The notes below the pieces were generated by a model. The model had not been told where the DNA came from, did no database searches, and worked only from the letters and a program-made list of their open reading frames with translations. Both the position numbers and the translations under genes were made by a program. From Echinarachnius parma (lineage: Eukaryota; Echinodermata; Echinoidea; Clypeasteroida; Echinarachniidae), in the NCBI GenBank assembly GCA_037951105.1, contig JBAMJV010010036.1:30467-94466 (forward strand): a DNA stretch of 64,000 nucleotides, in the 5' to 3' direction. This document shows, piece after piece, positions 33,228 to 43,885 of the stretch; position 1 is the first letter of the stretch; each line of letters opens with the position of its first letter.

Positions 33228-33627
33228 GGCAATGCAAGGACGGATCAATCAACTTCACATCTCCATCATTTAACCTTGTTCGAATTTTCTGTTCTTTTTG
33301 TCTTTTATTGATCAACATATTTAATGTCACTTTACAAATCCCGGATTGCATATGGATGTTTTTCTTCTGCGGCTATTTACTTCTCGTTATAACCTTCTCA
33401 TCAAAAGAAAATGGGTAAACTTATAATAACAAACAAAATACAGAGCGTGCCGCCATAGGTAGCGCGCCCCCATATTAAAGCAATCGCATGCTAGGTCATT
33501 TTTGTTCCGCCATAACGGTAATAGTCTATTGATCTGTCACTTTGTTCGTGAGCACCTCACCTGTGTTTTTTAGTTCTTAATCTAGTTTAATCCTTCTGGC
33601 GTTAGAAGGCTTTACCATAGATTTACA
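33228..33627. other. No gene recognised
   Basis: A hydrophobic 81-codon frame crosses from MITE B4 (33173-33418). It begins inside the MITE and has no recognisable content. Otherwise nothing seen. Confidence 0.45.
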
Positions 33628-33630
33628 GGA

Positions 33631-34335
33631 GAGCCCTTTCACACACGGGCCAAATCGTGATAGCAATCACGATTGGAATAACTTTTCACTCCAATCACGG
33701 TAATTTTTGTCCGTGTGAAAGCAAACTAGAATCACGAATCGCGAAACTCTAATCGTGGTCCGGAGGTGTTTTCTAATCACGATTCACTCAAAACACGGTG
33801 CGAATCTCTCGTGTGAACGGTTTGACCTCCAAAACACGATTTGGTTGGCGGAGCTTACGTGACCTTCAGCCCTCCGCACACAGTGCCGACTCGATCCGAT
33901 CCGACTGGGTTTCAGTCGGTTCAGCTCAGTATACGATGCCTCAGGACTCCTGTTTTGCCGGTTAAGAGCCAGTCGGAGATCATTCGAGGCCGATTCAACA
34001 TGTTGAATCGGCTACGACTGGGCGAAACCGACTCTAGCCTGACTGAAAAACCAGTCGGATCGGGTCGAGTCGGCTCTGTGTGCGGAGGGCTTTACATGCA
34101 CTTCCGCGGATAAACCGCGCTCTAATCGTTTCGAGTACAATGCATGCAGTGTAGTACTAGCGCTCTCCTTGTTTGATTGAGGTACACAGAAACACGTCTC
34201 CAGAATCGCGATTCTAATCACGGTCTGCGCGAAGTCTTTTCCTCGTGTGAAAGGTCCGCAACAGAATCACCGTGATTGTAAACATGATTACAATCATGAT
34301 TGCAATCACGATTTGGTCCGTGTGTGAAAGGGCTC
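33631..34335. mobile_element. MITE family D, host of a nested MITE C
   Basis: TIRs GAGCCCTTTCACACACGG at the left and CCGTGTGTGAAAGGGCTC at the right, flanked by GGA at 33628-33630 and 34336-34338 (possible 3-bp duplication). AATCACGATT-type words recur many times in both arms. Interrupted by C3 at about 33868-34091. Superfamily not assigned. Confidence 0.75.
33868..34091. mobile_element. MITE family C, copy C3, nested in D
   Basis: AGCCCTCCGCACACAGTGCC at the left and GGCTCTGTGTGCGGAGGGCT at the right, with the shared ATTCAACATGTTGAATCGGC interior. TTC and TTA flank it, possibly a mutated TTA duplication. Inserted in element D, so D is older than this C copy. Confidence 0.8.
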
Positions 34336-34355
34336 GGAGATGACCAAGATAATGA

Positions 34356-34703
34356 TAGTGGACGTGGTGTGGCAAGATTTGTAGAGCGCGCGCTTTCCAA
34401 TCGTGAGATCCCACGTTCGAATCCTGTGTATGCCCATCGCGTTTGCCTTTCAGCAAGACAATTAATCCACCATTGCTGCTCTCTACCCAGGTGTATAAAT
34501 AGGGACCCAGTAAGAGTGGAACGTTTATACAATGGTACTTGTATACCGTGGAGTGCACCCTGTGGCTGCCAGAATGCCTTGCTCCCAAGGGAGCAGAAAG
34601 TGCGGATTGATTGTGAGTGTGTCCGATGACCGGGGTAAAGCGCTTAGAGATGATTATCAATCATATTAGGCGCTATATAAATCAAAACATTATTATTATT
34701 ACT
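34356..34703 (+). mobile_element. tRNA-derived SINE (family E), copy 1
   Basis: A tRNA-like head carries a pol III A box (TGGCAAGATTTGTAGAGC, 34370-34387) and a B box (GTTCGAATCC, about 34415-34424). The middle has TGCTGCTCTCTACCCAGGTG and TATAAATAGGGACC. The end has AAAGCGCTTAGAGATG, GGCGCTATATAAAT and a TTATTATTATTA tail like L2/CR1 LINEs, whose enzyme would mobilise it. ATAATGA flanks both ends (34349-34355 and 34704-34710) as the likely target duplication. Not a functional tRNA gene: no closed cloverleaf or acceptor stem. Confidence 0.85.
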
Positions 34704-34719
34704 ATAATGAATATATACT

Positions 34720-35460
34720 GTACCTGTCGTCGTGACTTGTGGGGGTCTCCTCTGAAGAAAACAAATTTAGTACGATCGCTCTGATATTAAAATATGAATT
34801 GTTTATTTTCATATGTTAAACATGTTTTTTTTTTTTTTTTACGTGTGACACTTTAGCTCTAGCATTGTCTCAGAACTTTACTTCTTAAAATGTATACAAT
34901 TGTTACATTATTATAAGAGCGGTCCAATATAATACTAATAATAATAACGATTATTTATATAGCGCTATTCCCGTGGGGATCATAGCGCTTTACACGATTA
35001 TTATTACCCCAGTCAACGGATACACAATGCAATCATTCCTGCACATTAAATGCACATTTTCCACTCCCTAGGGAGTATTCCAGCCAGTCGCGTGTTAGGC
35101 ACACACGGTGCTAAGGAAACACGTTCCCATCCTTCCGGGTTCCCAATATCAATGTGCGGATCGCCTATGAAAAAATAAATGGTAGACTATAAGACCGGAT
35201 TGTTTTTAACAGACTGGTATTAAAATGAAAACCGTTTATTCACATTTAAAATTTAGCTCTGGCGATGTTCCTTAATTTTACTTTGTAAAAACACACACAA
35301 AAATGTTTAGCAGCTGTCCAACATCAATGTGGTAATTCCTCAGTGTGATCATCGTTAACAGACTGATGTTAAATTGTTAATATATAAATTGTTCATTGAA
35401 TATTCAAAATAAAACAAGTGGCACTTTAGCTTTATTAGCCTACAAACATTGTTTAACAGT
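34720..35460. repeat. Diverged tandem repeat Y, three units
   Basis: Units share CTGATATTAAAATATGAATT, CACTTTAGCTCTAGCATTG, a TTTACTTxxTAAAA section and GTCCAACATCAATGTGG. Unit anchors are at 34791, 35214 and 35363. After removing the insertion at 34931-35142 plus its duplication, the spacings are about 204 and 149 bp. Non-coding. Confidence 0.65.
34931..35142 (-). mobile_element. L2-tailed retroposon with 7-bp target duplication
   Basis: On the minus strand it ends AGCGCTATATAAATAATCGT then a TTATTATTATTAG tail, with CGTGTAAAGCGCTATGATCC before it. CCAATAT is duplicated exactly at 34924-34930 and 35143-35149. No A or B box is found, so it is a 5'-truncated LINE or SINE end. It interrupts a unit of tandem repeat Y. 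Confidence 0.8.
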
Positions 35461-35787
35461 GTTTAACGGATTGAATTCAACCACATATTCGCTGCGTTGC
35501 AAAAGCCATGGAGAGTAAAGCAATGCAGAGGCCTCATCCGTTGAACACATAAAGAAATAAACAGGCTTTCCAATCATACCATTAATTATAGAGATAACAG
35601 TGAACAATAGCAAGATCAATTTAATCGATAATCAAACTGTTTCATAAACTGTTTTTTTTTTTTGCACAGTGTATCGAGTACAATCTTACAAACAGGTGGG
35701 CCGATTACAAACAAGGATGTGAATCGATCATGACAAGGTTTCAGGGATTGGTTTACCTCTTTACCTTGCTCGTTGTGTATATGTTTA
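35461..35787. other. No gene recognised
   Basis: AT-rich with a short poly-T run (35651-35663). Nothing else identified. Confidence 0.45.
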
Positions 35788-35789
35788 TA

Positions 35790-36819
35790 CAGGGTGTCTC
35801 AAAAAGAATGGTACAGTCAGGAATTTGGTTTTATTAAAATATGATAATATGATAATATTTAAAGTTATTTGGTACCATATTACAGAGGAAGAGTTGTGCT
35901 TTCGGATGCTCTTTGTATGACGTATTTCCATTCAGCGGATCTCAATTATTAAGTCGGATTGAATACGAAAATACAAAAAACCTATTTTTGCCGATTTGCG
36001 TATTTGCACTGAAAATGGCGTTGGATATTTGTTGCACACATTTGATCTTCTCATTAAGAATAGTGATATTATAACGATGTAATAATGGCTAGAGTACAAT
36101 TATAATTGTCACTGCTGACGCTGGAAGGGTTAACGGTGGTGAAATATGGTAAAATCTCCCTAAAAAGCAAATTTTCTGGATAGAGTTCTTCCAAATTGAC
36201 CTTGATTCAGGATTCTGATCGCCTCATATTCCTAACACTTTTGACAGTTCCGAATGGTGATGCAAAGCTAAAGGCGTTTGCCTTGTTACTGTTTTCCTAT
36301 AATTGATTGTAGACATTTGTCAGGCTTTGCATTCGAGTTTTCTCAAGGGATATCTGATTGTAACGTGTAGCAAAGGCTCGCGTTGTAATAATACACATTA
36401 ATGCTCAAACACTACTTCAGTAGACGAATCTTTGAAGATTTTGTAAAGCCTCTGATCTGTTGAACCAACACAACCTGAAATCTATTGAAATGTAATTCAG
36501 ACATTGGTAACAATATTTTTACGCACCACATTTAGCCAATTGGATGACTTAATACATGCTACATTTTTGCTCTAAAAATTATTACATATTGGTAAGTTTT
36601 TTAATGCACAGCACGTAACTTGACACAAAGTGGATTTCGAAATTTTTGCAAACAAATGACCATATCTCACGACTTATAAACCTAATTAAGCTGAGATAAA
36701 AACCACCAGAAAGCCTGATTATTCCTTTTTAATACGACACCAAATATCTATGTTTTTCAAATTACCTTCATACCATACAAAATATTTTCCAACTGTACCA
36801 TTCTTTTTTAGACACCCTG
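35790..36819. mobile_element. Non-autonomous Tc1/mariner-type element (1030 bp)
   Basis: 28-bp TIR with one mismatch: CAGGGTGTCTCAAAAAGAAT and, inverted, CAGGGTGTCTAAAAAAGAAT, each continuing GGTACAGT. TA flanks both sides (35788-35789 and 36820-36821). Length is close to a mariner but no transposase frame or DDE/D-type motif could be read, so it is a decayed or deletion derivative. Confidence 0.8.
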
Positions 36820-36964
36820 TAGTTCATGTTATTAGTTGACTTACTTGTCATTGGTTTTGCCCTGATAAAATGTCTGCTTGTTCCGAAAGCTCGGCTCGAT
36901 TCCAAGGGCCCCTGTGCAAAAAGAGATACCATCGATTGTAAATTACATTTAATTGTAAGTCAGA

Positions 36965-36996
36965 AAATCTGATTGGTTGAAACCAATCAGATTTGC
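36965..36996. repeat. Short perfect hairpin
   Basis: AAATCTGATTGGTT, GAA, AACCAATCAGATTT: 14-bp stems around a short loop, in the gap between two transposons. Confidence 0.7.
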
Positions 36997-37028
36997 GCAT
37001 TTAGAACACATTATCTGACCCACACGTA

Positions 37029-38344
37029 CACTCTAAATTACAAGGATTTAAAATTAAATCTATTAGATTTACTTTTAAATCTTTCTTCGGCTGTGGTTAG
37101 GGACCAGCCGATCATGATTTAAAATAAATCTTTTGTTGGATTTAAAAAATATAAATCCAGATAGATTTAAAATGAAGCCCTTTTGGATTTGTTTTATAAA
37201 TCCTTTTAGCTCTTTTTTCACTCTTTGGGGGATTGAAACAAGGGTTATTTCAATCTTATTGGGATTAAAACTTTTTTAATCAATAAAGGATTTAAATCTA
37301 ATAAATCCAGTTGAACTGAAATTAAATATATTAGATTAACTTTTAAATATTTCTTCGGCTGTGGTTAGGGACCAGCCGATCATGATTTAAAATAAATCTT
37401 TTGTTGGATTAAAAAAATATAAATCCAGATAGATTAAAATTAAGCCCTTTTGGATTTATTTTATGAATCCTTTTAGCTTATTATTTTTAATCTTGTTAGG
37501 ATTAAAACTTTTTTAATCCTAAAAGGATTTAAAGTCTAATAAATCCAGTTGGACTAGAATTAAATCTATTAGATTAACTTTTAAATCTGTCTTCGGCTGT
37601 GGTTAGTGATCAAGATTTAAAATAAATCTTTCGTTGGATTAACAAAATATAAATCCAGATAGATTAAAAATGAAGCTCTTTTGGATTTGTTTTATAAATC
37701 CTTATAGCTTATTTTTCACTCTTCGCGGGATTGAAACAAGGGTTATTTTAATCTTATTAGAATTAAAACTGTTTAAATCCACCTTAGTTATAGCCTCTCA
37801 CTGCCTCGTCAGCCCGCTCAGCCCACGGCGTCGTGATGCTCTCTCAACGCGAGGCGCTCGCGCGGCACCGAGCACTAGCTTGAGTTGCCTCTAACTGGTA
37901 TCGCAAACCGTCATCTCCTTCCCTAAAACATAACCTACAGCCACACAAGCTCCTAACAACAACCACTCATGTCTTACAAACTAATATTCTGACAATAATG
38001 AATGGCCACACAGGCAAATGATACTGTTCCACACAGACGAAAAGCACATTTTACGGACTCCTTCCGACAAAACCGCCATGTTGGACACGGGTGCGAAAAC
38101 TGAGCTTCAGAATACCGCAGTAGGTCACGTGTGAAATATCTCTGTTCTCATTCGTCAAATCTCCGATAACCTGGCGTTATTTTCCAATCCTTTGATGGAT
38201 TGAAAATCACACCTTGGCCTTCGATTAACAATTGCTTTCGCGCGACTTTTTAAGTCTCCATAGATTTACAAATAATCTAAGTGTATTTATATTTGTTTTA
38301 ATCCAAGCTACGATTTAGATTTTAAATCCCTGTAATTTAGAGTG
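37029..38344. mobile_element. TIR element I with triplicated AT-rich unit and CpG-rich insert
   Basis: TIR about 25 bp (CACTCTAAATTACAAGGATT at the left; AATCCCTGTAATTTAGAGTG at the right) flanked by TA at 37027 and 38345. The left 750 bp are three diverged units beginning near 37045, 37315 and 37560, each with CTTCGGCTGTGGTTAG and ATAAATCCAGATAGATT. The right 550 bp are different: CpG-rich at 37800-37890, with AACCGCCATGTTGGACACGG at about 38070-38090. Non-coding as far as can be seen. Confidence 0.75.
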
Positions 38345-38439
38345 TAATTGTAACCTACATTCGATTGCATCTCTTTCTGCAACGAGACCATGGTAATACT
38401 TACATTTATAAAACAAATAATTTCCAAGATTACGACGAA

Positions 38440-38583
38440 GATGGAGATGATGATGGTGATCTTTATGATGATGTTTATGATGATGTTTATGATGATGTTT
38501 ATGATGATGATGATGATGATGGTGATGATGATTATGATGATGATGATGATGATGATAATGGTGGTGGTAATAGCAATCGATGA
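38440..38583. repeat. (GAT)n-type microsatellite
   Basis: GATGATG repeats interspersed with ATGATGTTT. The Asp-, Met- or His-rich frames on either strand come from the repeat and are not genes. Confidence 0.9.
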
Positions 38584-39384
38584 TGATTACTGTGATAATA
38601 ATGGCATTCAAATGTTGCTTGCAATGAAAGTAATCACAACTATAGCTTGCTTGACATTCAGACGAAACTCGCGTAGCGTGTGTCCAATTAAATCGATGGG
38701 TTCATTTTAACGCAGTTATCACGAAGGGGTTTTCCCGATATTTAATCTCGGAAATTGAAAGGGAAACACATCAATCTTCGGAGCAAAAAGTTCAAACATC
38801 ACAGACATTAGCGTAGCAGTCGCAGTAGCAATATTATATCATCATAAAACAAATTGTACTCAATTTAATTCATATTTCTCTGCAAATAATTACTATTTAG
38901 CCTCGGGACTCCAGACGATATTCCAAGAAACATGATTTGCACAGTGCGAACCTCTTCTACCCTTCATTTTGCAATTACGACTATATTTTCTTCCTTTTTT
39001 AGGTCAACACCGTAAACCATATTCACATATATTAAAATAACGTATGTAGGTTGTTTAATCCAATATCAAAAGAGTGCGATAACTGTCATATCGCGATGAA
39101 CGAAGAAGATTGATTAAATTAACTGACAATTATCATTGAACCCTAATTGGAATGTAGCTGTTCCTATACGAGATTGTATTTTTCATTTGTTTGTTTTATG
39201 TTTTAGAAATAAAGTTATGATTATGTAATGATGTGCGCATAGCTTCTGATCACATCTATACAATCATGTATGTATGGGTCTAGTTTTAGTTATCTTATAC
39301 CATTGAGGTGGCGAGCGTTTGTATTCTGATGCAGTACGGTATATCGTGTGAATGTGTATGTGGGCGTGCGTAGATACGTTTATG
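38584..39384. other. No gene recognised
   Basis: AT-rich sequence without repeats shared elsewhere in the window and without a supportable open frame. Confidence 0.5.
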
Positions 39385-39394
39385 TGTACGTGTG

Positions 39395-39530
<136 letters not shown>

Positions 39531-39837
39531 TTGAGTAGAAAAAGGAGAAGAAGAAGACTCCAGACAACATAAGAATTATGACCACGTGGTATATGACGTC
39601 TCCGTGCTATCTCTAGCCATAATGAATGGCCAACATATATAGCGATTTATTGGCGAGCGACTGCAAAATACCTCTGGCAAATATGAAACGGACGAGTATC
39701 ACATTCCTCCTAATGAATTGATCCGAGGACCTATACCATATTTATTCAGGTTCGTATTATAGTGAGAGTGGCTTAGGTTTTGCTACGGTGATGAAGATGG
39801 GATGTTGCATTGGCAGAGGCACCCCTCCTATGTTATA
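39531..39837. other. No gene recognised
   Basis: Single-copy-looking AT-rich DNA between the TG array and MITE W. Confidence 0.45.
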
Positions 39838-40324
39838 CCCCCGTCACACTAGCTGCGCTCGCTCTGCGCTCTCGCTGCGCTTTTGATGCGCTTCTAATCC
39901 CCATTCATAAATTTGGAAGTGCGAGGCGAAGCATTGTACGAACGAGTAGCTAGAGTGGCCTTTAAAAAAAATGTATTTTGTTAAATGACGAATGAACGGG
40001 AGGATTATGGCACATAGGTGAAAGGTTAGCCTCTCATGCATAGACACAATGGCTCTCTGAACAAAAGATGAGCAGATGTGAGGTCGTGGAAGAGCCACGC
40101 TTGTTTTCGACATGTCGAAAGCAAACGCCGAACTCCTACGTCCTGATCTTTTGTTCAGCGAGCTATTGTCTGTGCATTCATGGAAGGATATCTATTGACG
40201 CATGTGAGATAATCTTCTCATTCAGATCCTCATTGGACAAAAGATATTTTGCAGATACGTTCCAGTGTTGGTGACCAGCTATTGTCTAGAGCGCAGGAGA
40301 AGCGTAGCTGCAGTCTGACGGCAC
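39838..40324. mobile_element. MITE W (degenerate TIR)
   Basis: Left end CCCCCGTCACACTAGCTGCG with CTCTGCGCTCT, right end AGAGCGCAGGAGAAGCG with GCAGTCTGACGGCACC. The inverse of the right end aligns to the left with a few gaps. The interior contains the palindrome-like TTTTCGACATGTCGAAA. Stands 4 bp from MITE J. Non-coding. Confidence 0.55.
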
Positions 40325-40328
40325 CATA

Positions 40329-40730
40329 AAGGAGTGGTCACATTGGACACGACTCCCCACAACTAGACCCACGAATGCAGTACGCATTGGTACAAATCTA
40401 TGGCAAGCCGTTTTAACATTTATTCCTATTTCTTGATATCAACAATTGAATTATTGATATCAGTTTATTTCTTGATATCAAGTATTACCAATACAGAAAA
40501 GTATTTCTTGATATCAAGAATGCATTTCTTGATATCAAGAATTCGATTTCTTGATATCAAGAAATCGAATTCTTGATATCAAGAAATCGAATTCTTGATA
40601 TCAAGAAATGCATTCTTGATATCAAGAAATAGGAATAAATGTTAAAAACGGCTTGCCATAGATTAGTACCAATGCGTACTGCATTCGTGGGTCTAGTCGT
40701 GGGGAGTCGTGTCCAATGTGACCACTCCTT
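40329..40730. mobile_element. MITE J with GATATC palindrome array
   Basis: Long TIRs (AAGGAGTGGTCACATTGG and CCAATGTGACCACTCCTT), near-identical for about 90 bp, flanked by TA (40327-40328 and 40731-40732). The centre holds about nine copies of CTTGATATCAAG (about 40433-40628), spaced mostly by about 21 bp and joined by AATCGAATT or AATGCATT. Every unit is a palindrome, so the centre folds in many registers. Confidence 0.85.
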
Positions 40731-40732
40731 TA

Positions 40733-41295
40733 GGAAAAGTATAATTATGTTGTTTGTTTGTTTGTTTGTTTTGTTTTAATTTTTTAACACGGAATAAGAA
40801 CTTGCTATCAGCCGTTATGTCTTGTTTCAGCAAGTCCATAGAATACTAACAATTACAGTAAAACAAATTAACAAATAAAATGATGTCCAGAAAGTAATAC
40901 AGAAAATAAACTTACAATAAAGTACAATAATGTAGTTTCGTGTAGTTTTCTAATCTCTTTGAAATGATCAATGCTACAGACATAATTGGTGTACAATCAT
41001 AGCAATTATATGATAAAAATCAATCGATCAATATCAATAAAGGTGGGATTGATTGGAGTATATATCAACCTCCGACCTTCAGCCATTCAAGATAATTTAA
41101 TTTTGGTATTATTCTGCATTTATCATTATAGGCCTCACCTCGAGTATTTTCGGTCCAGGTCTGAATTGGTTAACTGCTGATATAAACATTGTGTAGTACG
41201 TAATATGTATAGCCTACGTACGTTCTTTGGGGAACAAACCACTAGGGTCCATGAACAAACTATCTAGAACGGAACCAGTGCATGAAATCAATTAA
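40733..41295. other. No gene; short (TTTG)n
   Basis: A TTGTTTGTTTG microsatellite at about 40750-40772. Otherwise AT-rich without recognisable content. Confidence 0.45.
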
Positions 41296-41847
41296 TTAAA
41301 GGGATAGTACAGTTTTGATCAAACTGAATTGTAACCAAAACCTGCACCATAACATTAAAAACTAATAGCTATCTCCTTCACGCTCAAAAGGTATAACAAC
41401 AAATTATACAAACGACTTAGTAAAAAGCCTGTTATCATTTTTTTAAAGAGCCGATAAAACAGAAGAGGGTGCTCTCTAAAAATGCATTGGTTTTCAATCA
41501 TTTTTTAGTTTTAAAATGTGCATGTGATGTTTCGTTAAAATAATGATTAAAAAGAGAGGTCATCAACAGCAATTTAAAAACCTCTTTTGTACATTTTTGA
41601 AAAAGTGCAAGCATTTGATATTTTTGTCTTAAATCTTCGAATAATTGTTGGATCCCATTGCACATTTATTCCGATCGGATATACTTATTGAGATTTCAGC
41701 TCTTTCTGAACCGATTTTGTTCAAATAAGTTTATTCCGTCATTAAAATTGTATGCTCTTTCAAATTTGACACTCAGTTTTTCATTACCTCACAAAAAAAC
41801 ATATTTCTTGAAGCGCCCTCTATACCAAAACTCAACTATCCCTTTAA
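41296..41847. mobile_element. MITE family B, copy B5
   Basis: TTAAAGGGATAGTACAGTTT to CTCAACTATCCCTTTAA, TTAA at both ends, same orientation as B1 and B2. Its right end is 12 bp from the GAA/TTC tail of the LINE fragment. Confidence 0.85.
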
Positions 41848-41859
41848 TTAATCTGTGCG

Positions 41860-42084
41860 TTCTTCTTCTTCTTCTTCTTCTTCTTCTTCTTCTTCTTCTT
41901 CTTCTTCTTCTTCTTCTTCTTCTTCTTCTTCTTCTTCTTCTTCTTCTTCTTCTTCTTCTTCTTCTTCTTCTTCTTCTTCTTCTTCTTCTTCTTCTTCTTC
42001 TTCTTCTTCTTCTTCTTCTTCTTCTTCTTCTTCTTCTTCTTCTTCTTCTTCTTCTTCTTCTTCTTCTTCTTCTTCTTCTTCTTC
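41860..42084 (-). repeat. (TTC)n = LINE 3' tail of about 75 GAA triplets
   Basis: An almost uninterrupted TTC repeat of about 225 bp. On the minus strand it starts right after the stop codon of a LINE-type C-terminus, so it most likely grew from that element's simple 3' tail. The poly-Leu and poly-Ser frames here are artefacts. Long GAA/TTC tracts can adopt triplex or sticky DNA structures. Confidence 0.9.
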
Positions 42085-42250
42085 AGCCTAATTCACTCCA
42101 CTGCAGGAGGAAGGCCTCTTCACCAATTCTCCATTTTGTTCTATCTTGAGCTATTCTCTGCCAAGCAATGCCATTTTGTGCTGTTAAATCATCTCTCCAT
42201 CTTCTGCTTTGTCTCCCTCTTTTTCTGGTTAGCTGTAGTGCATTACTTGC
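42085..42250 (-). pseudogene. LINE ORF2 C-terminal fragment (RTE-like)
   Basis: The minus-strand frame ends with TRKRGRQSRRWRDDL, then a Trp-Gln-Arg-Ile-Ala-Gln-Asp-Arg motif, Lys-Trp, and EEAFLLQWSELG before the stop. This KRGR-RRWRDDL / W-R-AQDR--W / EEAF--QW pattern is the extreme C-terminus of many RTE-like non-LTR ORF2 proteins. Only about 50 residues remain. Upstream (42250-42370) no reverse transcriptase is recognisable, so the copy is strongly 5'-truncated. Clade assignment is from memory of the pattern. Confidence 0.7.
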
Positions 42251-42370
42251 TATAAAACACAACCACGGCGCAGCAAACCTTGCTTCGCTCATTCTGGAAC
42301 ACAACTCGACCACTCAAAAAGTACGTTTCGAAAGTTCAACTGTACGTTATAGATCTACTTTGAATTGAGC

Positions 42371-43049
42371 CCGTGGGAACCATGGGAATCTAGTTTGCAA
42401 AACACGTGATACGCATGAATACAAATCATGAAATTAATGGGTCGAAGACAGTTCTTCAATATTTGTCCACCTGAATGTAATTAATGTATTGTATACAATT
42501 TGATCATAAAAATGTTTCACTTATTATATTCAGGCGCCAACTATTTGACAAAAACGAAGTAAGACATACAAATAGGGTGAACATTTGAAGACAAAATACA
42601 AAGATAATGCCCCCAATTGATTGGACTATGCTACGCCAATACTAATAAGAACCATGTCTAGATGCAAGTAGAGTAGGCCTTCATGTAATTTGATGATAAC
42701 TGAAACAAGGGGGGAAACGTTATAAAGCTGAACATCCATGCAGTGGCACTATGTACAGATGTGAAATTTGTTGTATTTGATTTCCATGTTTTCCCAAGTG
42801 TCGTTGGAGATTTGAACGCCCTTTAATTGAGTTAATCAGCACCACGAAGTAACTGGATATTATTTTGGAGAAGAACAAAAAAACCTTCGGGACAATTTAC
42901 ATTTTATTTCTGAACTTCAAAACAGGTAAAGTGGGAAAATAGACGAGAACAATGTACAAATTTACATGTATTACTCTGCATATACGCAGGGGATAATGGT
43001 GGGGATTTCAAAGTTTAGATGGGTAATTACGCGCAAATAATGGAGTTTT
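42371..43049. other. No gene recognised
   Basis: AT-rich sequence, no repeat matched inside the window. Confidence 0.45.
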
Positions 43050-43285
43050 GAAAACGGCCATATTCGGGCAAAAAATATCATATTCGGCCAAAACCATGTC
43101 ATATTCCGGCAAATCCATGTCGTATTCGGGCAAACTCGTGTCATATTCGGGCAAACTCATGTTATATATCTTTATGCTTGTCAGGTGAAAAATGGGGGGG
43201 GGGGGGTAAATATTCGGGCAAAAGACATCAGCCCACCCCCCCCCCCCCCCCTTTCCTGAGAAAATGGGCCCGAACGCCCAAGCTC
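43050..43285 (-). repeat. Repeat family Q, copy 2
   Basis: Five to six 21-bp units of consensus CATGTCATATTCGGGCAAA (43055-43165), then TGCTTGTCAGGTGAAAAATGG, a G run (43193-43207) and a C run (43236-43252). On the minus strand the 21-bp unit keeps frame and reads as a SLPEYDM heptad repeat. Same layout as 17442-17760. Confidence 0.7.
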
Positions 43286-43484
43286 CAAATGGCAGACTGA
43301 AGAAAAAGAAAACAAACACATCGAACAAGAAAGGTAAACAATCTAATCGGAGGATGAAAGAAGAGTATAATTATGCAAACTTTATTATATTAAAATCTAT
43401 TGATAACCCATTGTCTAACCCCGTTGAGCAATGTGGGGGGGAATTTGACATTTTGATTGTGAGAGTTAAATACCCACGAGTGTT

Positions 43485-43860
43485 TGGATATTCGTACGTT
43501 ATTACATTAAACATTCGGTATTATCATGTCAATGACAATATAATTGGGTATGGAGAAACACAAGAACATCCGTGGTGAATAACTGAATATTCATGCCAGC
43601 ATTTTGTTAACAATTTGGGACGAGATGACAAGGAACATAATGTACCCGGGATTGTATCTAGCTTTAAGTTGTTTTGAGATTCGTACATTATTACATTCAA
43701 CTTTTGGTAAAACCATGTCAATGTCAATATAAATTGGGTATGAAGAAACGTGAGAAGATCCGCGGTGAATATCTGAATAATTCCAGCATTTAAAAAAAAT
43801 AGTTAGGGACGAATGGACAAGGAACGTAATGTACCTGGGATTGTAGCTAGCGTCAACCAA
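43485..43860. repeat. Two-copy tandem duplication, period about 190 bp
   Basis: ATTCGTACGTTATTACATT (43489) recurs at 43679 as ATTCGTACATTATTACATT. Both are followed by CATGTCAATG, AATTGGGTATG, CCGCGGTGAATA/CCGTGGTGAATA, CCAGCATT and GACAAGGAAC. Non-coding. Confidence 0.75.
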
Positions 43861-43885
43861 ATTTAAAGCTATTCGGTATGAAATC

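Noticed and set aside
34356..34430. tRNA gene
   Set aside because: A and B boxes are present but there is no closed cloverleaf with acceptor stem, and the same head recurs at 58.9 kb fused to the same SINE body and LINE tail.
35790..36819. Functional mariner transposase
   Set aside because: The element is near the right length, but no long frame or catalytic motif can be read on either strand.
38315..38611. Poly-histidine or aspartate-rich protein
   Set aside because: Translation of a GAT microsatellite; the same applies at 54.5-54.9 kb.
40433..40628. CRISPR-like array (GATATC units)
   Set aside because: Units are palindromic 12-mers with 9-10-bp nearly constant joints, inside MITE J; no spacers, no cas genes, eukaryotic context.
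41658..42149. Poly-leucine / poly-serine proteins
   Set aside because: Pure translation of the TTC repeat.
43055..43165. Coding gene with SLPEYDM repeats
   Set aside because: The frame is made by a 21-bp tandem repeat and runs into poly-G/poly-C; the sister copy at 17.4 kb does not keep the frame.
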